Positions 6,320 to 13,012 of a stretch of DNA of 15,175 bases are shown here, one piece after another. The stretch spans positions 18,545 to 33,719 of the forward strand of contig JAGIAB010000002.1 in NCBI GenBank assembly GCA_017745135.1, given 5' to 3'. Within the stretch, counting starts at the first letter, position 1; the number at the start of each line of letters is the position of its first letter. This stretch comes from Flavisolibacter sp. GTDB taxonomy: Bacteria; Bacteroidota; Bacteroidia; Chitinophagales; Chitinophagaceae. Under the pieces are notes generated by a model, which had not been told where the DNA came from, did not search any database, and was given only the letters and a program-made list of their open reading frames with translations. Position numbers and translations under genes: made by a program.

Positions 6320-7824
6320 CATAGCTCCTTCCGAAGCCTTGCCACCGGAATATTCAATTGCTCACGGTATTTGGCTACCGTTCTTCTTGCAATATTGTAC
6401 CCTCTTTCCTGCAGTAACTCGGTGAGACGTTCGTCACTCAACGGTTTCTTTTTGTTCTCGTTTTCGATCAGGTCACTCAAAATTTTCTTCACCTCTCTTG
6501 TTGAAACTTCTTCACCGGTATCGGTTGTCAGCGACTCGCTGAAAAAGAATTTGAGACGATAGGTTCCGAATTCGGTTTGTACAAATTTGCTGTTGGCAAC
6601 ACGGCTTACCGTTGAAATATCCAATCCTGTTTTTTCAGCAATGTCTTTTAAGATCATTGGCCTCAGTTGAGTTTCATCGCCGGTTAAAAAGAATTCATGC
6701 TGATGGTTCATGATGGCGGTCATGGTGCTTAACAAAGTATGTTGCCTTTGTTTAATCGCATCAATGAACCATTTGGCCGCATCTATTTTTTGCTTGATAA
6801 AAAGAACCGCTTCTTTCTGACGACGGTCTTTTTTAGAGCCGCGGTCATAGTCTCTCAGCATATCGCGATAACCTTCGCTGATGCGCAACTCGGGAGCATT
6901 TTTTGAATTCAGGGTAAGCTCTAACTTGCCGCCATTGTTTAAAATAAAAAAGTCAGGAACAATATAACTCTCCGCCTTATTCACTTCACCAACGTTTCCT
7001 CCTGGTTTTGGATTCAGTTTGGTGATTTGTATCATCACCTCTTTTAATTCATCATCACTCAGGTTCAGGCCCCGCTGAATTTTTTCATAATGCTTCTTGG
7101 TGAATTCGTCGAAATATTTGGTCAGAGCCTGTATGGCAACATCAACCTCCTTCCCTTCTTCTCTGTGACGTAATAATTGAATAAGCAAACATTCCTGCAG
7201 CGTTCTTGCACCAACGCCGGGAGGATCAAATTGCTGAATGCGTTTGATCAGGCCCTCTACTTCTTCCTCATTGGTCTCAATGTTTTGCCGGAAGGCCAAA
7301 TCATCCACAATAGCAGATGTTTCTCTTCGCAAATAGCCATCTTCATCAATGCTTCCAATGATTTGTTCTGTGCTCTTGAATTCACGGTCATCCAGTTTCA
7401 ACATGCCAAGTTGGGCTTCCAGCACTTCGTAAAAACTGGTCTCCACTTTATAAGGCATGGTGGTCTTTTCTTCCTGCTCACCGTAATTTTCATCACGAAG
7501 TTTATAGTCTGCTATATCATCATCACCTTCATGAACGTAATCGGAAATGTCAATATTCTCATACTGATCATCGCTGCTCAGTTCACTTTCTTCTGATTCA
7601 TATTCTTCGCTGCTATCCGTACTTGCTTCTGCAAATTCATCCTTGTTGTCCTCGTAGTCATCATGGGCTTCATCGGTCACCTCAAGAGCGGGATTTTCTT
7701 CCAGTTCTTCTTTGATGCGCTCCTCTAAATTGGCAGTAGGCACCTGCAGCAGTTTCATAAGTTGAATCTGCTGGGGCGATAGTTTCTGTAATAGTTTCTG
7801 TTGTAAATTCTGGCTAAGGCTCAT
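6319..7824 (-). CDS. rpoN: RNA polymerase sigma-54 factor
   Basis: RpoN directs core polymerase to -24/-12 promoters and needs an AAA+ enhancer-binding activator to open them. The 501 residues show the standard order. Region I is at 1-50 with the Gln/Leu-rich activator-interaction helix SQNLQQKLLQKLSPQQIQLMKLLQVP and EELEENPALE. An extended acidic region II covers about 51-125 (many D/E, for example SSEEYESEESELSSDD). The core-binding domain follows (for example EDGYLRRE, FDPPGVGARTLQECLLIQLL, KLNPKPGG), then the HTH region DIAEKTGLDISTVSRVANSKFVQT. The RpoN box ARRTVAKYRE is at 479-488, close to the C-terminus RLRKEL. The start is ATG 7824. It is divergent from a small secreted protein 98 bp away, with no obvious -7 box. 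No enhancer-binding regulator is in the window. The stop codon sits exactly at the edge of the repeat. Confidence 0.98.
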   Translation of the reverse strand: MSLSQNLQQKLLQKLSPQQIQLMKLLQVPTANLEERIKEELEENPALEVTDEAHDDYEDNKDEFAEASTDSSEEYESEESELSSDDQYENIDISDYVHEGDDDIADYKLRDENYGEQEEKTTMPYKVETSFYEVLEAQLGMLKLDDREFKSTEQIIGSIDEDGYLRRETSAIVDDLAFRQNIETNEEEVEGLIKRIQQFDPPGVGARTLQECLLIQLLRHREEGKEVDVAIQALTKYFDEFTKKHYEKIQRGLNLSDDELKEVMIQITKLNPKPGGNVGEVNKAESYIVPDFFILNNGGKLELTLNSKNAPELRISEGYRDMLRDYDRGSKKDRRQKEAVLFIKQKIDAAKWFIDAIKQRQHTLLSTMTAIMNHQHEFFLTGDETQLRPMILKDIAEKTGLDISTVSRVANSKFVQTEFGTYRLKFFFSESLTTDTGEEVSTREVKKILSDLIENENKKKPLSDERLTELLQERGYNIARRTVAKYREQLNIPVARLRKEL

Positions 7825-7922
7825 TATCGGACTCGTCTATGGCAAGATTGTTCTCATTTGTACAAGAAAATTTTGCCGGGTTCACAAAAATCAAGCCGTA
7901 AATTTACTGCAAATCCCAATCC

Positions 7923-8198
7923 ATGGGCAGAATACTGTTTGTTTTCTTGGCCATTGCGTTGTTAAATTCACCGCAAGCCTCGTCCCAACTGAATTTGAAG
8001 CGACAAACAGATACGGTAGGCAGAAAAATTTTTCTAAGTCCTTTGCCGCAAAATTTCTACAAACAACACCTGGGATACTTCTGCAAAAAGGAATTACAAC
8101 TCCAAAAAGCAACCTCGCTTCCGGTCTTTATCCGGCTTGGGTCAAAAGAATATACTGATTACCTGGAACGAAAACCCAATGCTTTGAAAAGGAATTAA
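7923..8198 (+). CDS. Small secreted hypothetical protein (91 aa)
   Basis: The protein starts MGRILFVFLAIALLNSPQASSQ, a clear signal peptide cleaved near residue 21, so it is probably periplasmic or exported. The mature part of about 70 residues is basic and contains NFYKQHLGYFCKKELQLQKATSLPVFIRLGSKEYTDYLERKP. From memory, short proteins with the pattern FCKKE...Q..T..P..FRLGS..Y..YLE are frequent in Bacteroidota, without known function. A single Cys is present in the mature chain. ATG 7923 is the only sensible start. The gene is divergent from rpoN and is followed by two hairpins. Confidence 0.75.
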   Translation: MGRILFVFLAIALLNSPQASSQLNLKRQTDTVGRKIFLSPLPQNFYKQHLGYFCKKELQLQKATSLPVFIRLGSKEYTDYLERKPNALKRN

Positions 8199-8216
8199 AC
8201 AGGCCGCCTATTTTAG

Positions 8217-8243
8217 TGCTTCATTGACTAGAAGAATGAAGCA
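8217..8243. terminator. Candidate terminator hairpin
   Basis: TGCTTCATT (8217-8225) pairs perfectly with AATGAAGCA (8235-8243), with a 9-nt loop, followed by TTATT. It lies 18 bp after the stop of the small secreted protein at 8198. The T-tract is weak. Confidence 0.5.
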
Positions 8244-8263
8244 TTATTCGATACCGCATAGAA

Positions 8264-8309
8264 ATTGATTGAAGGACAAATATTTCTTTCCTTGTCCTTT
8301 CCAATCAAT
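8264..8309. terminator. Long hairpin between convergent genes
   Basis: ATTGATTGAAGGACAA (8264-8279) pairs with TTGTCCTTTCCAATCAAT (8292-8309), 16 pairs with a 2-nt bulge and a 12-nt loop. It lies downstream of both the plus-strand small protein and the minus-strand DigH-like gene, so it can serve either as a terminator or as an mRNA 3' end. Confidence 0.5.
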
Positions 8310-8342
8310 GACCGCCATCACGATAAAGGCTGACAGGAATAA

Positions 8343-9629
8343 TTACTTTCCTTTCTTATCTATCGGAGTTTGAACGGAAGTTGGAGTCAATCCTGTTGAA
8401 TTGGCTCTCCGGTTTGGATTTTCAGGCAACCAGGGCATTGGCGGGATCAATGCAGGCTCACGGTAATATTTTGTGCGAAGGGTATCGTTCCAACCATTTG
8501 GGTTTTTATCAAAGGTTGTACTACTGAAATAAATTGCGCCTTGTACATTTTCCTTGTTTCTCAATGAATCGAGCTGACGGGGCAACTGTGTTACATCCCT
8601 CCAGGCGGCGTTGCTGCCGGCACGATAAATACCAAGGCCAATGTAGCACTGTCTTCCATACGTATGCTTGTTCCACCAATCCAAAATAGGTTGAAAGGGT
8701 GCGTTAGGCTGAGAGAACTCCCAATAGATCTGAGGAGCTACATAATCAATCCATTCGTTTTTCAGCCAAAGTAAAATGTCGGCGTACAGATCATCATAGT
8801 TGGTTTGACCTGCTTTTGTGGGGCTTCCCATGGGGTCCTGGCTTTGATTACGCCAAACGCCAAAAGGAGAAATTCCAAACTTTACCCAAGGCTTTGTTTC
8901 CTTAATAGCAACCGATAATTTATTGATGATCGAATCCACATTGCTTCTTCTCCAGTCATCTTTCTTCATCCCTTTTCCATAAAGCCTGTAAGAAGCGGTA
9001 TCAGGAAATTCTTTTCCCGCAATGCGATAAGGATAGAAATAATCGTCCATATGGATGGCATCAATATCGTACCTGCCAACAATATCTTTTACCACAGTTA
9101 CCACCCAGTCCTGCGCCTGCTTATTTCCCGGATCGAAATACAAAGTATTTCCGTATCTCAGGAACCATTCGGGGTGCAAACGGGTAATATGATTAGGAGC
9201 TATGGAAGCGGTTGCTACATTGAAATTGGCTCTATAGGGATTGAGCCATGCATGGTACTCGAAGCCTCGTTTATGTGATTCTTCAATGGTAAACTGCAAG
9301 GGATCATAAAATGGCACAGGTGGTTTACCCTGCTTGCCAGTGAGCCATTGGCTCCAGGGCTCGTATTGAGACGGATAAAAAGCATCGGAAGCAGGCCGAA
9401 CCTGTACAACCATTGCATTCATACCATTGGCTTTATGCATATCCAATTGGCGGATGAATTCAGCTTTCTGGCTTGCAACATCGTATTGATTTCTCTTTGG
9501 CCAGTCAATATTATCAACGGTGGCGATCCACACTCCACGAAATTCATACTTAGGTGAAGCGGCCTGTTGTGCAAAAAGAGACAGCGAAAAAGCGATGGTT
9601 AGTAGTGGAAGGAGGATGATTTTTTTCAT
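8343..9629 (-). CDS. Secreted family-10-like glycosyl hydrolase (GHL10; DigH/YngK type)
   Basis: A 428-residue exported protein with signal peptide MKKIILLPLLTIAFSLSLFA (cleavage near residue 20) and a TIM-barrel of the GHL10 (PF02638) family. Conserved blocks: RGVWIATVDNIDWP (31-44), GMNAMVVQVRPASDAFYPS (69-87), AWLNPYRANF (127-136), DIDAIHMDDYFYPY (188-201) with the paired aspartates 195-196, FGISPFGVWRN (251-261) and DYVAPQIYWEF (295-305). The E. coli member DigH acts on denuded septal peptidoglycan; that role is inferred here only from family. The domain ends near PPMPWL (396-401), and the chain stops after a short tail (NRRANSTGLTPTSVQTPIDKKGK), whereas many Bacteroidota homologues continue with a fibronectin-like domain. 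The start is ATG 9629, with a candidate promoter just upstream. Confidence 0.9.
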   Translation of the reverse strand: MKKIILLPLLTIAFSLSLFAQQAASPKYEFRGVWIATVDNIDWPKRNQYDVASQKAEFIRQLDMHKANGMNAMVVQVRPASDAFYPSQYEPWSQWLTGKQGKPPVPFYDPLQFTIEESHKRGFEYHAWLNPYRANFNVATASIAPNHITRLHPEWFLRYGNTLYFDPGNKQAQDWVVTVVKDIVGRYDIDAIHMDDYFYPYRIAGKEFPDTASYRLYGKGMKKDDWRRSNVDSIINKLSVAIKETKPWVKFGISPFGVWRNQSQDPMGSPTKAGQTNYDDLYADILLWLKNEWIDYVAPQIYWEFSQPNAPFQPILDWWNKHTYGRQCYIGLGIYRAGSNAAWRDVTQLPRQLDSLRNKENVQGAIYFSSTTFDKNPNGWNDTLRTKYYREPALIPPMPWLPENPNRRANSTGLTPTSVQTPIDKKGK

Positions 9630-9639
9630 AGCCTTATCG

Positions 9640-9670
9640 GAAAAATAAAATTAATGATCAGTTCACCAAA
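9640..9670 (-). promoter_or_regulatory. Candidate promoter of the DigH-like gene
   Basis: On the minus strand TTTG (9670-9667) is followed after 19 bp by TATTTTTC (9647-9640), which matches TAnnTTTG in all but the last base. The box ends 10 bases before the ATG at 9629. The 151-bp gap to the MarR gene upstream contains no other feature I can support. Confidence 0.4.
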
Positions 9671-9780
9671 GATCAAGATTTGAAGCTGAACAAGGCGTGA
9701 AAAAAGACTAAAAAACGGTTAACGTAGATGATTTAACATCTTGAGAGGATGAAACTTATAAACCATCACGAGTATTCTCA

Positions 9781-10236
9781 CTAATTCGAACGGCGGATTT
9801 TGTCGAGGAGCTGGCTTAATTCTTCCATTTCCTCTTCTGTTACATTGCTCATTACTTCCGAAACAATATCCGGACCTTCATCAATCTCCCTTAAAATCTC
9901 CAGACCTTTTTCTGTAATTAATACATCAACCAGGCGGTGATCTACTGAAGAGATTGATTTTTGCGCAATGCTTTTTAAAATCAGCCTGTCAACAATGCGG
10001 CTGGTATCACTCATTTTATCCAACATTCGTTCCCGTATTTGCAGAGTTGAGAAAGGCCTTGGATAGCGTCCGCGAAGAATTCGCAGCATGTTAAACTGCT
10101 GGTGTGTAATTCCATGATGAGCGAGAATATTTTTAATTCTCTCCAGTGCCCAACCATAAGTGTACAGAATATTGATGAGAGCTTTATGCCGTGAATTGGC
10201 GAACCTTGTTTGCTGAATGTCTCTGTCGATACTCAT
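9781..10236 (-). CDS. MarR-family transcriptional regulator
   Basis: A 151-residue winged-helix DNA-binding protein, expected to act as a dimer and usually as a ligand-responsive repressor. The N-terminal helices (1-42) and the C-terminal helix (TEEEMEELSQLLDKIRRS) form the dimer arm. The DNA-binding part runs from about 43 to 117: ITHQQFNMLRILRG, the recognition helix region MSDTSRIVDRLILKSI (75-90), and the wing with the conserved DHR at 99-101 and LITEKGLEIL. The start is ATG 10236, with an exact -7 box ending only 4 bases upstream and a palindrome overlapping the promoter, which suggests autoregulation and perhaps a leaderless mRNA. The four-helix membrane protein is divergently transcribed. 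Target genes and ligand cannot be told from the sequence. Confidence 0.92.
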   Translation of the reverse strand: MSIDRDIQQTRFANSRHKALINILYTYGWALERIKNILAHHGITHQQFNMLRILRGRYPRPFSTLQIRERMLDKMSDTSRIVDRLILKSIAQKSISSVDHRLVDVLITEKGLEILREIDEGPDIVSEVMSNVTEEEMEELSQLLDKIRRSN

Positions 10237-10240
10237 GCTG

Positions 10241-10275
10241 CAAAACTATCCTGTTGCAACAACGATTATCCTGTT
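10241..10275 (-). promoter_or_regulatory. MarR gene promoter with palindromic candidate operator
   Basis: On the minus strand TAGTTTTG (10248-10241) is an exact TAnnTTTG box. Just upstream is the perfect 10-bp palindrome TGTTGCAACA (10252-10261). On the plus strand the sequence TATCCTGTT occurs twice (10247-10255 and 10267-10275), 20 bp apart, about two helical turns. This arrangement fits repressor binding between the -33 and -7 positions. No TTG is seen at the normal -33 spacing. Confidence 0.45.
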
Positions 10276-10402
10276 TGTCATCAGTTGAAAAAATGATCTT
10301 TTACGCGATGGTGTTGAATGTTCATTAAAGAATGATGAGTGTCAGCAAAAGCTGTGACTGCTATCAGCGTAATATTCTAATCAAGCCTAATTCGGTTATT
10401 TC

Positions 10403-10410
10403 TAATTTTG
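10403..10410 (+). promoter_or_regulatory. Candidate -7 box for the four-helix membrane protein
   Basis: TAATTTTG matches TAnnTTTG exactly and would give a leader of about 45 bases before the ATG at 10461. It lies downstream of the earlier in-frame ATG at 10332, which supports the later start. No -33 TTG at the usual spacing is evident. Confidence 0.45.
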
Positions 10411-10460
10411 CATATCAGCGTTATTTCCAATACTCTTCTTTGACATTTAAAAATGAAACC

Positions 10461-10889
10461 ATGAATTACGAGTCTCATCAATCCCCATTTTCGAAAGCTG
10501 TATTAACCAGTGTATTTGTCGGCATCTCTGTCACACTTCTTTGTCTTATTTACAATATGATTTTCCGTGAAAGCACCGGCTATCGTCCTGCCGACTTTAT
10601 CAATGTATCTTCTTTGATCTTTGCAGTAAACCTGGTTTTTTTAGTAATAGGTCTCATCTATTTCTTTTTCCTGCGTGCCTTTAAAAAAGGAGATGTGGTG
10701 TTTGAAATTTTGTTTGGTTTGCTGATCATTTTTTGTGCATGGAGGGCCGCTCATGCTCACATGCAAAATCCAACGTTGACTTCAGAGTTCAGGACTTTGT
10801 TAATTGGAGTGATCATTATAATGGGAATTGGAATAGAGCTGGTGCCTTTGCTTTTTCACAATAAAAAATTTGAAGACGCTGTTTTGTAA
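10461..10889 (+). CDS. Four-helix membrane protein of unknown function
   Basis: A 142-residue integral membrane protein starting MNYESHQSPFSKAVLTSVFVG. Hydrophobic segments lie at about residues 13-32, 48-70, 80-94 and 110-128, and a short tail HNKKFEDAVL follows. I know no function; similar small four-helix proteins with the opening FSKAVLTSVFVGI..TLLCLIYN occur in Bacteroidota as hypothetical proteins. The frame is open back to ATG 10332, but the extra 43 residues (with CDCYQ and a low-hydrophobicity stretch) look noncoding and precede the best promoter box. Its stop lies 6 bp from the stop of the convergent radical SAM gene. It is divergent from the MarR gene, about 220 bp apart start to start, so it is a possible MarR target. 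Confidence 0.72.
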   Translation: MNYESHQSPFSKAVLTSVFVGISVTLLCLIYNMIFRESTGYRPADFINVSSLIFAVNLVFLVIGLIYFFFLRAFKKGDVVFEILFGLLIIFCAWRAAHAHMQNPTLTSEFRTLLIGVIIIMGIGIELVPLLFHNKKFEDAVL

Positions 10890-10895
10890 ACAGCT

Positions 10896-11924
10896 TTATC
10901 CCCAAACCTTCACTCCTTCTGAGCAATTGGCACAGATGTCAATGTTTTTGCGGCTTTGTAAAACCTGGCTTCTGAAGTGCCGGTAATTTTCATTATGCCA
11001 TAACTCTTTAAAGCTTTGTTGTTTCAGATCGCCCAGTTTATGTTGTGCATCTTTATCAAAGCAGCACGGAACTACAGTGCCATCCCAGGTAATTACCGGA
11101 TCGTGGTGCAGGCGCCAGCAGTGGTTGGCATTTCTTCCTTTAAATACAAACTTGCCGTTCCTGTCTTTTTTATAGCGGCTGTATTTTTCATTTTTTGGAA
11201 TCAAATGATTGGGATCGTTTTCATAATCGTAAACCTGTGCTGTTTTTAAACGCACCTGGTCAACACCAATTTGTTTCGCCAATTTTTGTACTTCTTCAAT
11301 TTGATGTTCATTATGACGAACCACCAAAAATTGAAAAATGATAAAAGGTGTTTTGCTTTTGAGTTCTTTCTTCCACTTCACCACAGTAGCGGCGCCTTCC
11401 AAAACTTTTTGAAGGTTTCCACCGACACGATATTGCTGGTACGTTTCCTGTGTAGTTCCGTCAATAGAAATGATTAATCGATCCAAACCACTTTCCACTG
11501 TTTGCTTTGCGTTTTTGTCATTCAGGTAGTGCGCATTGGTAGATGTTGCCGTATAAATTTTTTTGGAGGATGCATATTGCACCATATTCAGAAAATCAGG
11601 ATTGAGATAAGGCTCTCCCTGGAAGTAAAAAACCAGGTACGCCAGTTCTTTATGCAGTTGATCGATGGTTTCCCTGAAGAAATCTTTCTTCAACATTCCC
11701 GTTGGTCTTGAAAAGGCTCTTAATCCGCTTGGACATTCGGGGCAACGAAGATTGCAGGAAGTTGTCGGTTCAAATGAGATAGAAACCGGATAGCCCCACT
11801 GAATACTTTTCTTCGTCCACTTGCTCAGGTGATAGCTGCTCAACACTTTCACATAATTCCAAACCCGGCGAAAGGTCAGCTTCTTTAAAAAATTCACACT
11901 ATCATTCCAGTTGAACTGCGGCAT
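10896..11924 (-). CDS. Radical SAM protein with SPASM-type C-terminus
   Basis: A 342-residue cytoplasmic iron-sulfur protein. The radical SAM cluster motif is CNLRCPEC (C57, C61, C64), followed by FYFQGEPYLNP (99-109, the GEP motif) and SIDGTTQETYQQYR. The C-terminal part has CWRLHHDPVITWDGTVVPCCFD (C269, C287, C288) and CANC (C331, C334), which fits a SPASM or twitch auxiliary cluster. The SPASM clan includes peptide-modifying and sulfatase-maturing enzymes as well as many of unknown role. No precursor peptide, sulfatase or transporter is adjacent, so I do not assign a substrate. The start is ATG 11924, with a weak -7 box (TATCTTGC) 4 bases upstream. Copy 2 of the MITE-like repeat begins right behind it. 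Confidence 0.9.
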   Translation of the reverse strand: MPQFNWNDSVNFLKKLTFRRVWNYVKVLSSYHLSKWTKKSIQWGYPVSISFEPTTSCNLRCPECPSGLRAFSRPTGMLKKDFFRETIDQLHKELAYLVFYFQGEPYLNPDFLNMVQYASSKKIYTATSTNAHYLNDKNAKQTVESGLDRLIISIDGTTQETYQQYRVGGNLQKVLEGAATVVKWKKELKSKTPFIIFQFLVVRHNEHQIEEVQKLAKQIGVDQVRLKTAQVYDYENDPNHLIPKNEKYSRYKKDRNGKFVFKGRNANHCWRLHHDPVITWDGTVVPCCFDKDAQHKLGDLKQQSFKELWHNENYRHFRSQVLQSRKNIDICANCSEGVKVWG

Positions 11925-11928
11925 AACT

Positions 11929-11960
11929 GCAAGATACGAACGTCAATCGTGAATCGTCAA
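11929..11960 (-). promoter_or_regulatory. Weak candidate promoter of the radical SAM gene
   Basis: On the minus strand TATCTTGC (11936-11929) resembles TAnnTTTG with two mismatches and ends 4 bases before the ATG. A TTG in the repeat end (11960-11958) lies 21 bp upstream of it. Evidence is thin, but the geometry is like that of the GH25 gene. Confidence 0.25.
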
Positions 11961-12154
11961 TCGTGAATGGAAGGATTCTTTGATTCGGCAAATGTTTACA
12001 TGGGTGATTACTGATTATTGATTACTGATTATTTGCTACTGCATGCAATTTCAAAAGCCAGTGAATCATCAATAATAAATCAATCAATAATCCATTTAAC
12101 AATTTATCAAAGCACACAACTTCTCCAATTCACATTTCACGATTGACGATTCAC
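11941..12154 (+). repeat. MITE-like repeat, copy 2, with perfect 19-bp terminal inverted repeats
   Basis: The element is bounded by GTGAATCGTCAATCGTGAA at 11949-11967 and its exact inverted complement TTCACGATTGACGATTCAC at 12136-12154, with an additional partial unit CGTCAATC at 11941. The interior is about 92 % identical, on the opposite strand, to copy 1. It is AT-rich, with no open frame. It has the structure of a nonautonomous terminal-inverted-repeat element; no clear target-site duplication is visible and no transposase is near. It occupies almost the entire gap between the divergent radical SAM and GH25 genes. Confidence 0.8.
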
Positions 12155-12173
12155 AATTCTCTCCTTATCATTG
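12143..12173 (+). promoter_or_regulatory. Candidate promoter of the GH25 gene
   Basis: TTG at 12143-12145, inside the terminal repeat, is followed after 20 bp by TATCATTG at 12166-12173, one mismatch from TAnnTTTG. The box ends 4 bases before the GTG start at 12178, which would make the mRNA leaderless. Confidence 0.4.
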
Positions 12174-12177
12174 CACA

Positions 12178-12951
12178 GTGGCAAGCAAAAAGTCAAGAAG
12201 GCGTTTTCTCCAATTGTTCCTTACGGTTTCGGTTGTTTCTGCGGCATGCTTCATTTTTTACCTCGGCTATTTGTGGTGGCAAAGCAGGCAACTGCAATTT
12301 GTACGTTATCCTGAATTTGGCATTCCCATTCCCGCCCAATACGAGATCCACGGCATCGATGTTTCCCGTTACCAGCAAACCATCTCCTGGGACCTGGTGA
12401 AAGAGATGAATGTTCGCGACATCCGTTTACAATTCGCTTTTATAAAAGCAACGGAAGGCATCAGCAATATCGATCCTTATTTCAAACGCAACTGGAGAAA
12501 ATCCAAACAGGCAGGAATAGTGAGAGGTGCTTATCATTTTTTTATCGCTACTAAAGATGGAAGAATGCAGGCGCAAAATTTTATCAGGAACGTAAACCTG
12601 GAAAGCGGCGATCTTCCGCCTGTGATTGATATAGAACATCGGTACAGCTCAAAGCCCGATCAACTACGGATGGAATTAAAAGAATGGCTGGATGTTGTAG
12701 AGAACTATTATCATGTTCGCCCGATCATTTACACCTATCTTGATTTTTACGATAAAAATCTGAAAGGATATTTTGATGATTATCCTCTTTGGGTAGCGCA
12801 TTATTTGCAACCACACCAGCCACGCATCAGCCGCGACTGGACTTTTTGGCAACATAGTGAGCAAGGAAAAGTAAATGGCATTGCATCAAAAGTGGACTTC
12901 AATGTCTTCAACGGTGATTCCATTTCATTCAAAGGTTTATTAGTACCTTGA
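12178..12951 (+). CDS. Membrane-anchored GH25 lysozyme (muramidase)
   Basis: A 257-residue protein with a basic N-terminus (KKSRRR), a single hydrophobic segment at about 11-33 acting as signal anchor or signal peptide, and a GH25 barrel at about 57-250. This family cleaves the MurNAc-GlcNAc bond of peptidoglycan. Landmarks are HGIDVSRYQ (58-65, D61), FAFIKATEGIS (87-96), GAYHFF (117-122), PPVIDIEH (147-154, with the catalytic pair D151 and E153), YTYLDFY (185-191), LWVAHY (204-209) and the closing WTFWQHSEQG and VDFNVFNGD. The start is GTG 12178; no upstream ATG exists in frame before a stop, and the next internal ATG is far inside the domain. The catalytic domain would face the periplasm. 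Its promoter seems to use the edge of the repeat. Confidence 0.92.
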   Translation: MASKKSRRRFLQLFLTVSVVSAACFIFYLGYLWWQSRQLQFVRYPEFGIPIPAQYEIHGIDVSRYQQTISWDLVKEMNVRDIRLQFAFIKATEGISNIDPYFKRNWRKSKQAGIVRGAYHFFIATKDGRMQAQNFIRNVNLESGDLPPVIDIEHRYSSKPDQLRMELKEWLDVVENYYHVRPIIYTYLDFYDKNLKGYFDDYPLWVAHYLQPHQPRISRDWTFWQHSEQGKVNGIASKVDFNVFNGDSISFKGLLVP

Positions 12952-13012
12952 CTTTCGTTTCATTTGCAAGAATTGCCAACTGCATACTGTTAATTTCAAA
13001 CTCTGATACAAA

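Noticed and set aside
6319..7824. Sigma-54 promoters (-24/-12) for genes in the window
   Set aside because: TGGCAC-like strings appear only inside genes or without TTGC at the required spacing.
10332..10460. N-terminal extension of the four-helix membrane protein from ATG 10332
   Set aside because: The extra residues look noncoding and the best -7 box (10403-10410) lies inside the extension.
10896..11924. RiPP or sulfatase-maturation cluster around the radical SAM gene
   Set aside because: No short precursor gene, sulfatase, peptidase or transporter is adjacent on either side.
8343..12951. A joint peptidoglycan-remodelling island of the DigH-like hydrolase, MarR and GH25 lysozyme
   Set aside because: The genes lie on different strands with separate promoters and unrelated genes and a repeat between them; the association may be chance.
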